A stretch of 64,000 nt of DNA from Delphinapterus leucas (GCF_002288925.2 NW_022098044.1:15672462-15736461); one strand, 5' to 3'. Counted from the first letter of the stretch, positions 34,321 to 46,920 are shown. The notes: a model not told the origin generated them from the sequence alone. Numbers and translations: made by a program.

Positions 34321-35028
34321 TTTATGTTACTGGAGTATAGTGGATTTACAAAGTTGTGTTAGTTTCAGGTGTACAGCAAAGTGATTCACTTATACATATA
34401 TATATATATATATTTTTTTTTTCAGATTCTTTTCCCTTATAGTTTATTACAAGACAGTGAGTAGTTCCCTGTGCTAGACAGGAGGTCCTTGTTTATTTTG
34501 TATACGGTAGTGTGTATATGTTAATCCCAAACTCCCAATTTATCCCTCCCCCCACCTTTCCCCTTTGGTAACCATAAGTTTGTTTTCTGTACCCGTGGGT
34601 GTATTTCTGTTTTGTATGTAAGTTCATTTGTATCATTTTTTTAAATTCCACATATAAGTGATATCATATGATATTTGTCTTTCTCTGAGTTACTTCACTT
34701 AGTATCATAAGTGAATCTCTAGGTCCATCCATATTGCTACAAATGACATTATTTCATTATTTTCTTATGGCTGAGTAATATTCCATTATATATATATACC
34801 TCATCTTCTTTACCCATTCATCTGTCCATGGACATTTAGGTTGCTTCCATGTCCTGGCTATTGTAAATAGTGCTGCAATGAACATTGCGGTGCATGCATC
34901 TTTTTGAATTATGGTCTTCTCCAGATATATGCCTAGGAGTGGGATTATAGGATCATATGATAGCTCTAGTTTTAGTTTTTTAAGGAGCCTTGATACTGTT
35001 CTCCTTAGTGGCTGTATCAATTTACATT
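34321..35028 (-). mobile_element. Younger LINE-1, 5' truncated, antisense, nested in the older L1
   Basis: It contains the L1 3' UTR (GGAGTATAGTGGATTTACA, CCCAAACTCCCAATTTATCC). An ORF2 C-terminus is readable on the minus strand (34757-35050), including WVKKMRYIYIMEYYSA. TSD TCATGTGGTAAATTT lies at about 34307-34321 and 35028-35042. An (AT)n run is at about 34397-34412. Confidence 0.9.
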
Positions 35029-35758
35029 CATGTGGTAAATTTATATACAACTTTTTAAGAAACTGCCCAGTTGTTTTTCAAAGTGGCTGTAACCATTTCA
35101 TCTTTTCATTCCTACCAGACTCAAATGAGGCTTCCAGTTTCCCTGCATCCATATGAATGCTTCATATTGTCTGTAATTTTTTATTACACCCATTCTAGTG
35201 GGCGGGTAGTGGTAACTTGTGATTTTTATTTGCATTTCCCTAAAGACTAATGATGCTGAGTATCTTTTCAAATGCTTATTAGGCATTTCTATGTCTTCTT
35301 TGGTGGAATGTCTGTTTAAATTACTTGCCTATTTTTAAAATTGGGTTGTTTGTCATTTTATTGTTGAGTTGTAACATTGGTAGAATGTGTCGTTCAGATC
35401 TCTTTATTCTTACTGATTTTCTGTCTAGTTGTTTTATCAGTTATTGAGAGGGATATTAAGATCTCCAACTATTATAATTGAATTGTTTATTTCTCCTTTC
35501 ATTTGTCAATTTCTTTTTCATTTATTTTGGGGCTCTGTTATCAGTTTAATGTGGTTGGGTTTACATCTGCCATTTTGTAATTTGTTTTATGTCTCATATC
35601 TTTTTGGTACCTTTGTTCCTTCTTTATTGCCTTCTTCTGTGTTAAATAGATTTGTTCTCATGCTTCATTTTATGTTTTGAATCATTTTCTTAGTGATTGC
35701 ATCTACAATATGTATCACAGTTATAACAGTCTACTTCAGATCAGTACTAACTTAATTC

Positions 35759-36118
35759 ATATTTTTTATAAATTTATTTATTCATCTTTTTATTTTTGGC
35801 TACATTGGGTCTTCATTGCTGCACACGGGCTTTCTCTAGTTGTGGCGAGTGGGGGCTACTCTTTGTTGCAGTGTGTGGGCTTCTCATTGTGGTGGCTTCT
35901 CTTGTTGTGCAGCACGGCTCTAGGCACGCAGGCTTCAGTAGTTGTGGCACATGGGCTCAGCAGTTGTAGCTCCTGGGCTCTAGAGTGCAGGCTCAGTAGT
36001 TGTGGCGCACGGGCCTAGTTGCTCCGCGGCATGTGAGATCTTCCTGGACCAGGGCTCGAACCCGTGTCCTCTGCATTGGCAGGTGGACTCCTAACCACTG
36101 TGCCACCAGGGAAGTCCC
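35759..36118 (-). mobile_element. CHR-type SINE (long body), antisense, nested in the old L1
   Basis: The order is T-rich tail, GGCTACATTGGGTCTTCATTG, body with several GTAGTTGTGGC motifs, and head ending CCACCAGGGAAGTCC. The TSD CTAACTTAATTC is perfect at 35747-35758 and 36119-36130. Confidence 0.94.
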
Positions 36119-38389
36119 CTAACTTAATTCTTGTAAAATATGGAAACTTTGCTCTTATAAAGCTCCATTTCTCCCTCGTGCTTTGTGCCATTGCCACATA
36201 TATATTAGATCTATATATGTTATTAATTGAGCAACACAGTTATTGTTTTATGCAATCCTGTGCCTTTTAAAGAAGTTAAGAGGGAAAATATATTTATATA
36301 GCCTTCTGTATACTCACATATTTAATTTTCCTGGTACTCTTTATTTCTTAGTGTATATATTTGAGTTACTGTATGGTGTAATTTCCCTTCCACCTGAAGG
36401 AATTCCTTTAGTGTCCCTTGCAAGGAAAACCTGCTAGCAATGAATTCTTCCAGTCTTGTTTATCTAGGAATATCTTTATTTTGCCTTCAATTTCAAATAA
36501 TAGTTGTGTTGGTTATGGTATTCTTGATTGATAGTTTTTTCTTTCAGTTCTTTAAATATACCATTCCACTGCTTTCTGACTTACCTTGTTTCCAATGAAA
36601 AGTCAGCTCTTAATCTTATTGAAGAGCCCTTGTATGTGATGAGTTTTTTTTCTCCCTTGCTGCTTTGAAGGTCGTCTTTTGATTTTTTGCCTTTCAACAT
36701 ATAAGTGAACAGGTTATAATGTGTCTGGGCACGGATCTCTTTGCTTTTGTTCTACTTGGGGTTTGTGGAGCATCTTAAATCTATAGATTCATGTTTTTCA
36801 CTACATTTTGGATATTTTAGCCATTGTTTCTTAAAATACTTTTTCTGCCCTTTTTCTCTCATCTTTCCTTATGGGACTCCCATTATATGTATATTGGTGT
36901 ACTTACTGGTGCCCCACAGGTATCTGAGGTTTTGTTCATTTTTCTTCTTGGCTCTTAAAGATACATTAATTTATCTTACAGTTTACTGATTATTTCTTCT
37001 GACATCTCCCATCTGATATTGAGCCTCTCTAGTGAGTTTTTAATTTCAGTCATACTTTTCAACTTCAGAATTTCTATTTTTTTGTTCTTCTTGTTGTTGG
37101 TACAATAACTACGTCTTTATTCAGATTCTGCATTCATTGGATTATTGTCATATTATTTAAATTTTAAACATAGGTTTCTCTAGTGTTTTGAACATATTTA
37201 TATTAGGTGCTTTGAACCTTTGTCTGTTATGTCCGACATTGGGACCCACTTTGAGACAACTTCTGTTGACTCCTTTTTTTCCCCTGAGAAAGGAAAGACC
37301 ATGCTTTCCTGTTTGTTTTTTGCACGACTTAATTTTTTGTTGAAAATTGAGCATATTAGATAATATACTGTAGCAACTCTGGATTCAGTTTTCTGTACAC
37401 CTCCCCCCCCATTCCCACCTGAGATTTGCTATCACTGCTGTTTAATTATGTGCCTAGACTGAATCTGTGGAATCTGTCTCTCTCATGGTGTGTGGTCATG
37501 GATATCTTGACTCAGTTTTTTGTTTTTAATTCTTGTGTGTGTGTGTGTGTGTTTCATGTTTTAAATTCTTGTTTTTATTTTTAAGCCTTTCTTCCTGGGG
37601 GTCACCTCTGTGTCTTCATAGTCAATGATTGGTCAGAGTTTGAGTTCAAATGCCTCAAGCACTAAGATTTTATTCAAACTTAAGGCAGCTTTTATGTCTT
37701 CCCAGCTTTTACTTTCTTCTGGGCCTTTTGGCATCTCCTTTGCCTATGTACACAGGCTCACAGTCAGGCAGGAATGAGTAGAGAAAGTGGACCCTCTCTG
37801 GTCTCTTTTCCACTTGTGCGTGGCCTTACAGTCAACCAGGGATCTGCGGGGAGCTTATCAAGGACCCTGTGGCTGATCTTCCTGTTACATTTCTGTATAG
37901 TCGGCCAGTCTGTTGCTTGCCCCAGCCAGCACCATGACCTCCGAGTAGCTGAAGTGGACTCCCCTGTTCATTTGCCATTGGGATTGCTATTCTTACCTAC
38001 AACACCACGGAGTGTGGGGTTTTTCACATCCACTGCAAATCAAGTGGACTCCCTCCAGCTACAAGGCTGCTGGTTTGCAAGGCCAGCCCACCTGGTAGAG
38101 TAACTGGGCCAACCAACATGGGAGAGGCATGGGAGGGAGGGAAAGAACCCAGATCCCCACTGTTCTTACCAGAGGTTCAGAAGTTTTTCTTGAATAAATG
38201 CTCCTCAATCTGTTGTATGTTTTAGTCAATTTCCAGAGTCTTGAAATAGTTGTTTTCGACCATTTTGTCTAGTTTTGTCACTGTTCTTTGAGGAGAGAAT
38301 TTGTCAAGTTACTCACACTGCTATTCTGTCCCCATTGTCTTTTCCCATCTTTTAGAGAGGAAAAGTCATGTGGCAGGAAAGATCGTGTG

Positions 38390-38640
38390 TATTTAAAGGT
38401 ATGGACTCTGACACCAGACCGCCTGGGCTTTAATTGGCGCTGCCATTTACTACCTGGAAGAACTTGGGCAAATTGCTTAACCTCTGGGCCTCTGCTCTCT
38501 GTAAAATGGGGATAATATTAGTACCTACCTAATGGAATTGTTGTGCTAATGAAATGGATTAATATACATAGAGTAATAGGAGCAGTGCTTGGCACACCGT
38601 AAGTGCTATAAAATGTTAGCTTTTGTTGTTATTTCAGGGA
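38390..38640 (+). repeat. MIR, sense, near full length
   Basis: GGTATGGACTCTGACACCAGACCGCCTGGG, TGCCATTTACTACCTGG, GGGCAAATTGCTTAACCTCTGGGCCTC, GTAAAATGGGGATAATATTAGTACCTACC and GTGCTTGGCACACCGTAAGTGC follow MIR in full order. Confidence 0.92.
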
Positions 38641-38644
38641 GGGC

Positions 38645-39320
38645 GGGGACTTCTCTAGGACTTTAGGTCCCATATCCTTGGCCTAGTACCTTGCATAGTC
38701 AGCCCCTCTGACCCTCAGATCATCTATACTAAGTGATGCTTGATGTGTAGAGGAAATGAGGGCAGTTCTCAGAGTAACCGCAGGTGTGGGGAGGAAAGAC
38801 TGCATGGGACCCAAGGAACAGATGGCTTTGTGCCTTGTTGAGGCCAAATGTTGTTCAGTCTTTGTCTTGGGCTCATGTGTATTTGTCCTTCCAGCCCCCG
38901 GAACTGCCTAAAATGTTGAAGTGCTACTCATGTACCATATTGAGTTGGAGACCAGGTCTGCACAGTTGTGTTTCCAAGCAGTTAATTAGCACAGTTCCCA
39001 CATTTCAGAAGTTTCCTTGCAGCACACAGCTCCAGGAGTAGACAGAGCAGCTTGGCCATGCTGCTTACTTAGGTACTTGCACAAAGGGAAGGACCACTGG
39101 GGAGCTGCAGGAGGGCAGGAGAGCTTACGGTGTGTGTTTACCAACTCAGGTTGCTGTGCACCTGTGCAGAGCCATCGTGCCTGTGGGGAATCGGTATTGT
39201 TGCCTCCAGTGGACACAAGTGGGGTGAATGGAATATGGGCTGAGTTCAGTCCCTGCTCACCACTTGTTGGGTCACCTTTGAGCAGGACAGCTGTATGTAG
39301 TGACCTGGCATAGCCATCAT
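38645..39320. other. Non-repetitive intronic sequence
   Basis: No gene or confident repeat is recognised. Confidence 0.4.
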
Positions 39321-39324
39321 GAGC

Positions 39325-39760
39325 CCTACTCAGTGCTCAGGAGCAGGGCCACAGACACGATAAGACAGCCCTTGCTCTCAAGGAGTTTCATCCTTCATGA
39401 GGGACGCTAGACAGGCCAAAATAATCATGGCCAGGGAGAAGGTGAAGGGTGTTCTCGGAGGAGGTGTCATTTGAAATGCCTGCTGCTGGGTAAGTAGGGG
39501 TTTCTGAGGTGTGGAGTGGGATGGATGGTATTTGCCCATTTGAGGGCCAGGGGATGAGAAAGATCCAGGCCAGTGTAGGAAAGTGCAAGGAGGGATTCTT
39601 GCAGGAGGCTGACCTAGAGGCAGAATGCGGCCAGATCTTGGTGGGTCTGGCAGTTCAAGCCAAGGAGCTTGGGCTTTTCTAGTTGGCAGTGGGCATCACT
39701 GGAGAGTTTTATGTAGAGAATTAACTGGGGATGGATTGAATGAGGTGAGACAGGAAAGAG
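39325..39760 (-). repeat. L2 3' region, antisense (degenerate)
   Basis: TCAGTGCTCAGGAGCAGGGCCACAGACACG...GCCCTTGCTCTCAAGGAGTTTCATCC...GGAGGTGTCATTTGAAATG...GGCAGTGGGCATCACTGGAGAGTTTTATG resembles long reverse L2 segments. Confidence 0.6.
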
Positions 39761-39764
39761 GACA

Positions 39765-41980
39765 GCGGCCCATGCAAATGCACTTGGGAGAATTTGGGGA
39801 AGAAGAGGGAGTGAGAATGGAGAATGTGGGGATCCCCCCCATGAGAATAGTACCGTGACTCCAGAACCATCAGGTGTGACCTTGGAGAATCCTGGCCAAG
39901 AGAACAAGAGACAAGGAGGAGGAGAGGAGCGTGAAGGGCAGCTAAGCCGTGCATGTCATGAGGGAGGGGTCGGCTATGGCAGAAATCAGGGAGACCCCGT
40001 GTGAGGAAATAACACTTACATTTAAGATGTAGGAGCTCATGGGGAAGCTTTCTCAGGAGCAGCTTCCATGGCCCTAGGAGAGTCGGGAAGCCCCATTGCT
40101 CTGCATTGACTCGAGCATGGGAAACAGGGCCGTCTACCTGGCAAACATGGACTTTCTTTATGACCTTGATGGAAGGAAAGATGAATTCACGGCAGTGACC
40201 AGAAAGGTGACTTTAAGTTGTGGTTTTTAACATGGGTGGGCATTGGTCAAGCTAGAGGATAGAATGGAGATGGAGCCAGTGGAGGGGGAAGAGACAGCAA
40301 AGAGGGCAACATGGTGGAGGAAGGTCTTCAGGCGACAAAAAGGGATGCATGGGCAGAGGGGGCTGTGCGGAACGGAAGGGGGCAGCTCTGGGTGGAGCTG
40401 AAGTGGGTGCCCCGCAGTGCCTTCCCTCCCTTTCCCTGTCTTTCTCCAGTAGGCTCCCACTTCTGAATCCAGCAGGAAGAAGTTCTGTTGTCACATCCAC
40501 ACTTAACCTCAGCTTCTCTAGTTCTTTGATCAGTTACAGGTACCCCTTTGGGTACTTAGTTTACGTATTGGTACAGCACTGTTAGCTCCTTGAACAAGGT
40601 CACATGAATCCAACAAGCAGGAGACTGTTTTACTCAGGGGGGAGTGAGACCAAGTAGTGCTGAGTACTTTCTTCTAACGTGGCGGGGGGACAGAACTGGG
40701 CTCAGCGTCAGGAGGCATTGCTGTCACTTACAGGTGTGTGATCCTGGTCTAATTACCTCACTGCTCTGGGCTCCTGGGTCCTCCCAGTAAAATATGGGGA
40801 AGGGGCTAGATCATCCTCAACATCCACTTTGGCAGTAATGCCTGTTGTTCCTGCGATCCATGACTGTGTGCCTTAGGTGAAGTTTGAGGGTGTTTTGTGC
40901 CTGAGATGCACTGAAATAACAGTGGAAGGATCTACAGTTGGATTTGAGCAGTGAGCTGGTGTGAGCAGGTCCGAGAAGGTGAACTCTTAAGGTGTGTGGC
41001 TGTTCCCTTCATTGCTCTGACACCAAAACTGGACTTTCTTAGTCTTCTGGAAGCTGTTTAATGCACGTGAGCGGGCACTGTTTTGTTCTGACCCCTGTCT
41101 GTCTTACACCTGGATGCACAAGCTTTGTCAACCATATTATTTCCTTCTCAGCTTATCTGGGTGATTCATTTCTAAGAGAGGATATGATTAGGTGGAAGTA
41201 GATTATCGTGGTACTTAGGACTTAACCCTACCTGTCTGGTGCTTTGCTCTTGAGGAATTATATATAATGGCTTTGTACACTGTCCTGGTAGAAGCAGTTT
41301 ATATGCAGCATACTCCTGTGGAATTAACAAGTAAAACCGGGAGACCAGGAAGAAAAAGAAATGAAATGCTCAAGTGCAGCCCTGGCATCCCACACCATTA
41401 TTGCTCTAGCACTGGCTGCAGGCTTGAGTCAGAGATTCCTGGGAAGCAAAGCAAAAAGGGAAATGCAGCTATAATCATACTGTTTAATAGCCTTTGGTTG
41501 GGGGTAGCTGCTGGCGGGGGTGGGGGTGGGGATGATGATAAAATTAGTTCCTAGGAAAAGCAGAGCTTTTTCTAGTACTTAATTAAAAACATTGCCCATA
41601 CCAGCCTTAACCTAGTGTTTCTGAAAGTATATATATTTTTCTCAAGGGAAGCACAGGATTTGAAAAAAGGAGGCTCCATAGTCAGGAGAGTTTCAGGAAA
41701 TATATATCAATATTTTGATGGATGATTAACAATGAATATTATCATTTGGAAATCTCTCATAAGTCTTGTAAAGAAACCTGTTTATCTTTGTTCAACCCAG
41801 AGTTTTCAAAATTATCTATGACTTCGTAATGCTTTTCCTGCCTGCATAGCTTTTAACACTAAGTTTTTTTTTTTAAAACAGCAAGTTTGCTGCTAGAGCC
41901 CATTAGCCTTTACCACCTGGGTCAGGGGAACCTCACCGAGGCAGGAAGCATATTGCTTGGTCACTCAGGTATGGGGTCTG
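39765..41980. other. Mostly non-repetitive intronic sequence, MIR remnant at 40705-40815
   Basis: AGGTGTGTGATCCTGGTCTAATTACCTCACTG at about 40733 fits the centre of a sense MIR. Otherwise nothing is recognised apart from a G-rich run (41515-41530). Confidence 0.45.
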
Positions 41981-41984
41981 TGGG

Positions 41985-42175
41985 ACTGGGCTTCAGTCCT
42001 TGCCCCTCTGCTCACCAGCTGCGTGGCTATTATCGGGCTAGTCATCTTCTCCAGCCTCAGGTTTCTCATCTCTAAAACTGGATAATAATATGACCTACCT
42101 CTGGAATCATCGTGTAGAATAAATATGTCAATCGATGTAAAACCCTCAGGACCATCCCTGGATAAGTAACTAATA
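41985..42175 (+). repeat. MIR, sense
   Basis: CTCACCAGCTGCGTGGCTATTATCGGGC...GGTTTCTCATCTCTAAAACTGGATAATAATATGACCTACC...ATGTAAAACCCTCAGGACC follows MIR. Confidence 0.8.
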
Positions 42176-42179
42176 CATG

Positions 42180-44230
42180 TTCTTTTGCTTGTAAGGAATA
42201 TTGTCCCCATTCCAGAGGGTACCTGCCCTGATGCCACGTCGCTCCCACGTGACTGGGTACTAACTGTAGTGCTTCTTTGGGTACTGACTGTACTTCTCTT
42301 TATTCTGGCAGAGAGCAGCTCTATTGGCCCTTTGTGATAATTGCCTATTTTCATAGTTGTCTTTTCTATTATGCTACGAGCTGGTTAAGGACACCTGCAG
42401 TCTCGGAATTAGAACTTGACATGGCTACTCAATCTGGGGTTTTCAGTCCTTCTGACAGTGTAAGCCCGGGCCCTAGGGCATATAGAGAGTCTGATTCAGT
42501 GAAAACAGCTCTGCCTGGGGAGTGTGTGTGTGTGTGCGTGTGTGTGTGTGTGTGTACATTGTTAGCGTGTTAGATGGAAATCTCTTAAGACTCTGGTCCT
42601 CTATACATTTTTGTTGAATGCCGAGGAAATCATTTAACTCCTATTGTTCTTGAAGTTTCTCTAATAAAAGAGACCTGGCACCACATAAATTGTGAATTGA
42701 AAGAATGGTCTCAATTCCTGTGAAAGGTACTAAACACAGACTATTAACAATAGGACTGATGCAAAAATTTCTAGTAGTGCCTTTACAGCTCAGTCACTGA
42801 GTGGAAGAAAATTCTATTATCTGTACCCGGCAGGGACGGAGAATCCTTGTTTTTCTATGATGGACCACTGAGCTATGGAGAAAAATCAATGACAAGATTC
42901 ATAAGCAGGAAGAAAATTTAGAGATTTTTTTTTTAAAGAAGAGGATCATAAAACTTTACACATTCTCTTAGAATTAAATGAACATAAGATTTCACTAAAT
43001 GTAAGGAATAATAATAAAAAAAAGATGCCTCTGTTGTACTTTAGGGCTATTTAGGGAAGAGAGTAGAAGAGAGAAACTAAGAAACAGGGTACAGAGGGGA
43101 AAATGGTCTGAGAAAGATGCAAATAATTCACAAGGGTGCAGGAAATGACCGAGAAGAAGTCTCAGAGATGCAGACGAATGAGGCCTTTCTAAGGAAAGAG
43201 TGTCCAAGACTGACTGTCAGACAGCAGGGTGACCAGAGGGAACGATGGTCTCTTGTTAAAGACCCAGGTGCAGAGAGAGCTGGCAGGCTCTCGGGATACT
43301 TCTGTGAGGAAGGGTAAGGCCATGTTGCATATTCGCAACCCCAGGCATAACTGCAGTCACAGTGATAAACATTGGACAGCACGTTTCCTCCTCATTTGTG
43401 GCAAGCTTTGAGGGCAGAATCATCACCTCCGCATTACAGATCAGAAAAGGGAGCTGCAGGCGTGTTAAATGCGTGGTTCGTGTGTGGCTCTCAAAATCCC
43501 TCATGTTTTCCGTCTGCCCCTCTTCTCACCCCTTTACACACACCAATGCCTTCGGCATGGGCTGAAGGCCAGAGTCATATCTAAATCAGAGGTTCTCCAT
43601 ATAATTCTTGCTCTGCTTTTTAAGAAAAAATCGTCAATTTACACCCATTTATTATGTCATAAAACAGGCTAAATCATTCCGTCAGAAATAAAGCGACATT
43701 GACTGTCTTCCCTGGCCAACCTGCGAGGCGGGTGGGCAGTCTGTTGGCCACCAGGGCAATTACAGGACTCATTGTTGTGTTGTTCTCTGTTACCTGGCTC
43801 TGCAAACCTCAGATCCTGGAATTCACAAATGAATGCCTCGTGCATGCCGTTTCCCCTGTGCCCTAAATGACTGGCTCCAAGGAGCTGCTGTTCAAGTGAA
43901 AAACAAAACCACACAATGTGTGCCTCCCTCACCTGAAGCAGTTGCTGAGGCCGCTGCTTCATCCTGGGGAGATGCTCTCTGGGCTTCTGTGGTTGGACCC
44001 CTTCCCGCCTTTGCTGCAAGACCACGTCCTGGCACATCAGGCAAGCAATTGAAATGGGCTTGCAACTTCCTTTCATGGGATTAAAAAACAAACTTGCATT
44101 GAAGTTGTGCCCGGAATGGCTTTTCCATGGCAGCAACAGGAGTGCTTTGCAAACTTGTTATAAATGGCCAGCATTGTTATTGCCAGACTCAGGAGTACGG
44201 CAATTTCCCAAACTGGTTTGACGGAGAAGC
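42180..44230. other. Non-repetitive intronic sequence with a (TG)n tract
   Basis: A TG tract with one CG lies at 42522-42556. The rest contains no gene or confident repeat. Open frames at 43117-43584 and 43669-44136 overlap on both strands and look like chance. Confidence 0.45.
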
Positions 44231-44234
44231 GAGC

Positions 44235-44705
44235 AGGAGTTTGGCAATCTGTGGCCTGCGGCCAAATCCAGCCATGGCTTATTTTTTTTTAATTTTAATT
44301 TTTTAAAGATTTTTAAAATTTTTTTGTTGTGGACCATTTTTAAAGTCTTTATTGAATTTTGTTACAATATTGTTTCTGTTTTGGTTTTTTGGCCACGAGA
44401 CATGTGGGATCTTAGCTCCTCGACCAGGGATCGAACCTGACCAGGGATCGAACCTGACCAGGGATTGAACCCACACCCCCTGCATTGGAAGATGGAGTCT
44501 TAACCACCGGACCACCAGGGAAGTCCCATGGCTTATTTTTAAAGTTTTCTTGGAACACAGCTGTGGCCATCATTTACATACTGCTTACCGATGCTGCTTT
44601 TGTGTTAGGATGACATAGTTGGAGTTGCTGCAGAGACCAAGTGGCCCAGAAGCCGAAAATATTTACTGTCTGGCTCTTCACGGAAAAAGTGTGCTGATGC
44701 CTGTT
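44235..44705 (+). repeat. hAT-type nonautonomous DNA element, interrupted by a SINE
   Basis: Left: GGCAATCTGTGGCCTGCGGCCAAATCCAGCC. Right: TTCTTGGAACACAGCTGTGGCC...GAAAATATTTACTGTCTGGCTCTTCACGG...GTGCTGATGCCTG. It is the same family and orientation as the copy at 9186-9778. Confidence 0.7.
44288..44526 (-). mobile_element. CHR-related SINE with a triplicated B-box segment, antisense, inside a hAT element
   Basis: It has a T-rich left part, CATGTGGGATCTTAGCTCCTCG, and a head ending CCACCAGGGAAGTCC. The TSD is CATGGCTTATTTTT at 44273-44286 and 44527-44540 (3' end with one change). The 17-base unit GACCAGGGATCGAACCT occurs three times at 44422-44438, 44439-44455 and 44456-44472 (the last with two changes). 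In the SINE's own sense each copy reads GGTTCGATCCCTGGTC, which contains a pol III B box. Confidence 0.9.
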
Positions 44706-44709
44706 CAGG

Positions 44710-45360
44710 AGCCCCAATAATGGGACCTCTGGGCCTTTCTTTAACTACAGTTTAATGTGTGGTCAACATCCACACTGTTTCTGCATCTGCTCCCAACAGC
44801 GCTGGGCACTGCTGCTGGGCTAGTTGTTTGAAGGTACAGCTTCCTCCATGTTCCCCGGGCGGCAGCCTGCTGGGCTGTGGTGTCCCTTGCCTCTCCGAGC
44901 AGAGGGGCTTTTAGATGCAGGTTCACTGCACTCACGGGCTCTCCCCAGCCTTGCAGCTCCCTCAGCCCTCACACGAGCTCCGGATTGAGGCACGGCAGGC
45001 TCCCCAGGGTCTTTTTCAGCTCCAGCTTCCTTGACCCAGGCCTCCCATCAGCCGTGGCTCTGCTGCTCTTTACATCTGAGGCATCACACACAGGCACCCT
45101 TCTCTGTGGTTCTGCTAGCACGCCCCTACGGAAGCCTCGTTTCTCACCAGCTCTGCTGAAGTAGTTGCCTGGGCAGTTTCTCCTCCCTCCACATGCGCCA
45201 CACCTGCCAGGATAGTGTTACTGAAGGATGGCTCCCCAAGGACCTCCAAATCAACCCTCAACCTAGTCTTTAAGGCCGATTTACCTCCTCATGGCGCTCT
45301 GAGGCCAAAAAGGTCTTCCTCCCTTTTCCCAGGGATGGTCTGAATTTTCCCTTTGCCGTT
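44710..45360. other. Non-repetitive, GC-richer intronic sequence
   Basis: No gene or confident repeat is recognised. Confidence 0.4.
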
Positions 45361-45377
45361 CCTCCCACCTCCCACTG

Positions 45378-46206
45378 GTTAGAATGGCCATCATCAAAAA
45401 ATCCACAAACAATAAATGCTGGAGAGGGTGTGGAGAAAAGGGATCCCTCCTGCACTGTTGGTGGGAATGTAAATTGATACAGCCACTATGGAGAACTGTA
45501 TGGAGGTTCCTTAAAAAACTAAAAACAGAACTACCATACGACCCAGCAATCCCACTCCTGGCAATATATCCAGAGAAAAACATGGTCTGAAAGCATACAT
45601 GCACCCCAGCGTTCACTGCAGCACTGTTTACAATAGCCAAGACATGGAAGCAACCTAAGTGTCCATCAACAGAGGAATGGATGAAGAAGATGTGGTACAT
45701 ACATGCAATGGAATATCACTCAGCCATAAAAAAGAATGAAATAATGCCATTTGCAGCAACATGGATGGATCTAGAGATTGTCATACTGAGTGAAGTCAGA
45801 CAGAGAAAGAAATATCGTATGATATCACTTTTATGTGGAACCTAAAAAGAAATGATACAAATGAACTTATTTACGAAACAGAAACAGACTCACAGACTTA
45901 GAGAACCAACTTATGGTTACCCGGAAGGGTGGGGAGGGGAAGGGTGGAGGGAAGGGATAGTTAGGGAGTTTGGGATTGACATGTACACACTGCTGTATTT
46001 AAAGAGGATAACCAACAAGGACCTACTGTATAGCGCAGGGAACTCTGCTCAATGTTATGTGGCAGCCTAGATGGGAGGGCAGTTTTGGGGGAGAATGGAT
46101 ATATGTTTGTGTATGGCTGAGTCACTTTGCTGTGCACCTGAAACTGTCAGAACATTGATAATAGGCTATATTCCAATATAAAATGTTTAAAAAAAAAGTA
46201 TTGTGG
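45378..46206 (+). mobile_element. LINE-1, 5' truncated, sense
   Basis: The ORF2 C-terminus is readable from about 45384 ([19 protein letters not shown], then [20 protein letters not shown]). The 3' UTR follows, with the G-rich tract (45930-45960), CTACTGTATAGCGCAGGGAAC and a terminal A-tail. TSDs TCCCACCTCCCACTG (45363-45377) and TCCCACCCCCACTG (46207-46220). Frame breaks make it inactive. Confidence 0.94.
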
Positions 46207-46509
46207 TCCCACCCCCACTGCCCATCTGTTAAGATCTGGTTCATCCTTGGTGCATCCCAGATCGATTTTCCTCCCCCTGCAGCCAAAGGTGTGTTCTCAT
46301 TCCCTTGAGCCCCCTGCCACTTTACTGCATGACCCTGCATAGTAGGCTGTGCTGTTAGGACCCTTTCTTTCTGCTCTCCCCAGGTTGTGAACCCCCACAG
46401 GGCAGGGATTCTCTCAGCCGTAGTTATATTCCTTGCACCTCCCTCCAAGCAGGCTCTGTGTGGCATTGAATTGGAAGTCACACAGAGCATGCACGCCAGG
46501 GATGAGGGC

Positions 46510-46685
46510 AGCTCTCTTAAGTGTACCTACTGTGCGCCAGCTGCTGAATCATGACCTCATGATGCATGTATTGTTAGCCTCACCACACAGGTGCAGAAAC
46601 AGCTCAGAAAGATTGACATGGCCAAGCGCTCTCAAAGCCAGATTTGAACTTGAGGCTCCGGTGCTCCAGCGCCACGTGGATAGGA
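46510..46685 (-). repeat. MIR, antisense
   Basis: CCTACTGTGCGCCAGCTGCTG, GCCTCACCACACAGGTGCAGAAACAGCTC and AAGCCAGATTTGAACTTGAGGCTCCGG follow reverse MIR order. Confidence 0.75.
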
Positions 46686-46779
46686 CCAGGGTGCAATGTT
46701 GTAACTACCCCTGCACACTCAGCCCCTGTGCAGGGGCTACACCAGGAGTCTCTGCACACACACACACCTCTGCCTGCCT

Positions 46780-46919
46780 GTGTATTAGAATCACCTGGGA
46801 GCTTTGAAAATACTCAAGCCCAGGCCCAGCTCTCACACATGATATCACAGTCCTGGTGGTGGTGGGCTGGGCATGGGGGGGCGGTGCTGGTGTGTTTTTC
46901 CAGGTGATTCTAGTCCAGT

Positions 46920-46920
<1 letters not shown>
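46780..46920. repeat. MER5A (hAT-Charlie), ending in a long C-run
   Basis: TATTAGAATCACCTGGGAGCTTTGAAAATAC...CCAGGTGATTCTAGTCCAG has both MER5A arms, with a diverged middle rich in GGTGG. Confidence 0.8.

Larger units (their letters stand above)
33735..38335 (-). mobile_element. Old near-complete LINE-1 (L1M/HAL1-like), antisense, hit by an L1 and a SINE
   Basis: The 3' end is at the left (TTATTGAGGTATAGTTTATATACC, ATGGATATACCACATTTTG, GGACATTTGGGTTGTTTCC). The reading resumes after the nested L1 at exactly the next L1 position (AACTTTTTAAGAAACTGCCCAG). It continues through ORF2-like T-rich sequence to a 5' region (GTTTTGTCACTGTTCTTTGAGGAGAG) near 38295. All frames are broken. Confidence 0.8.

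Noticed and set aside
43669..44136. 155-codon minus-strand open frame
   Set aside because: No recognised domain and overlap with an equally plausible plus-strand frame; chance is the simplest reading.
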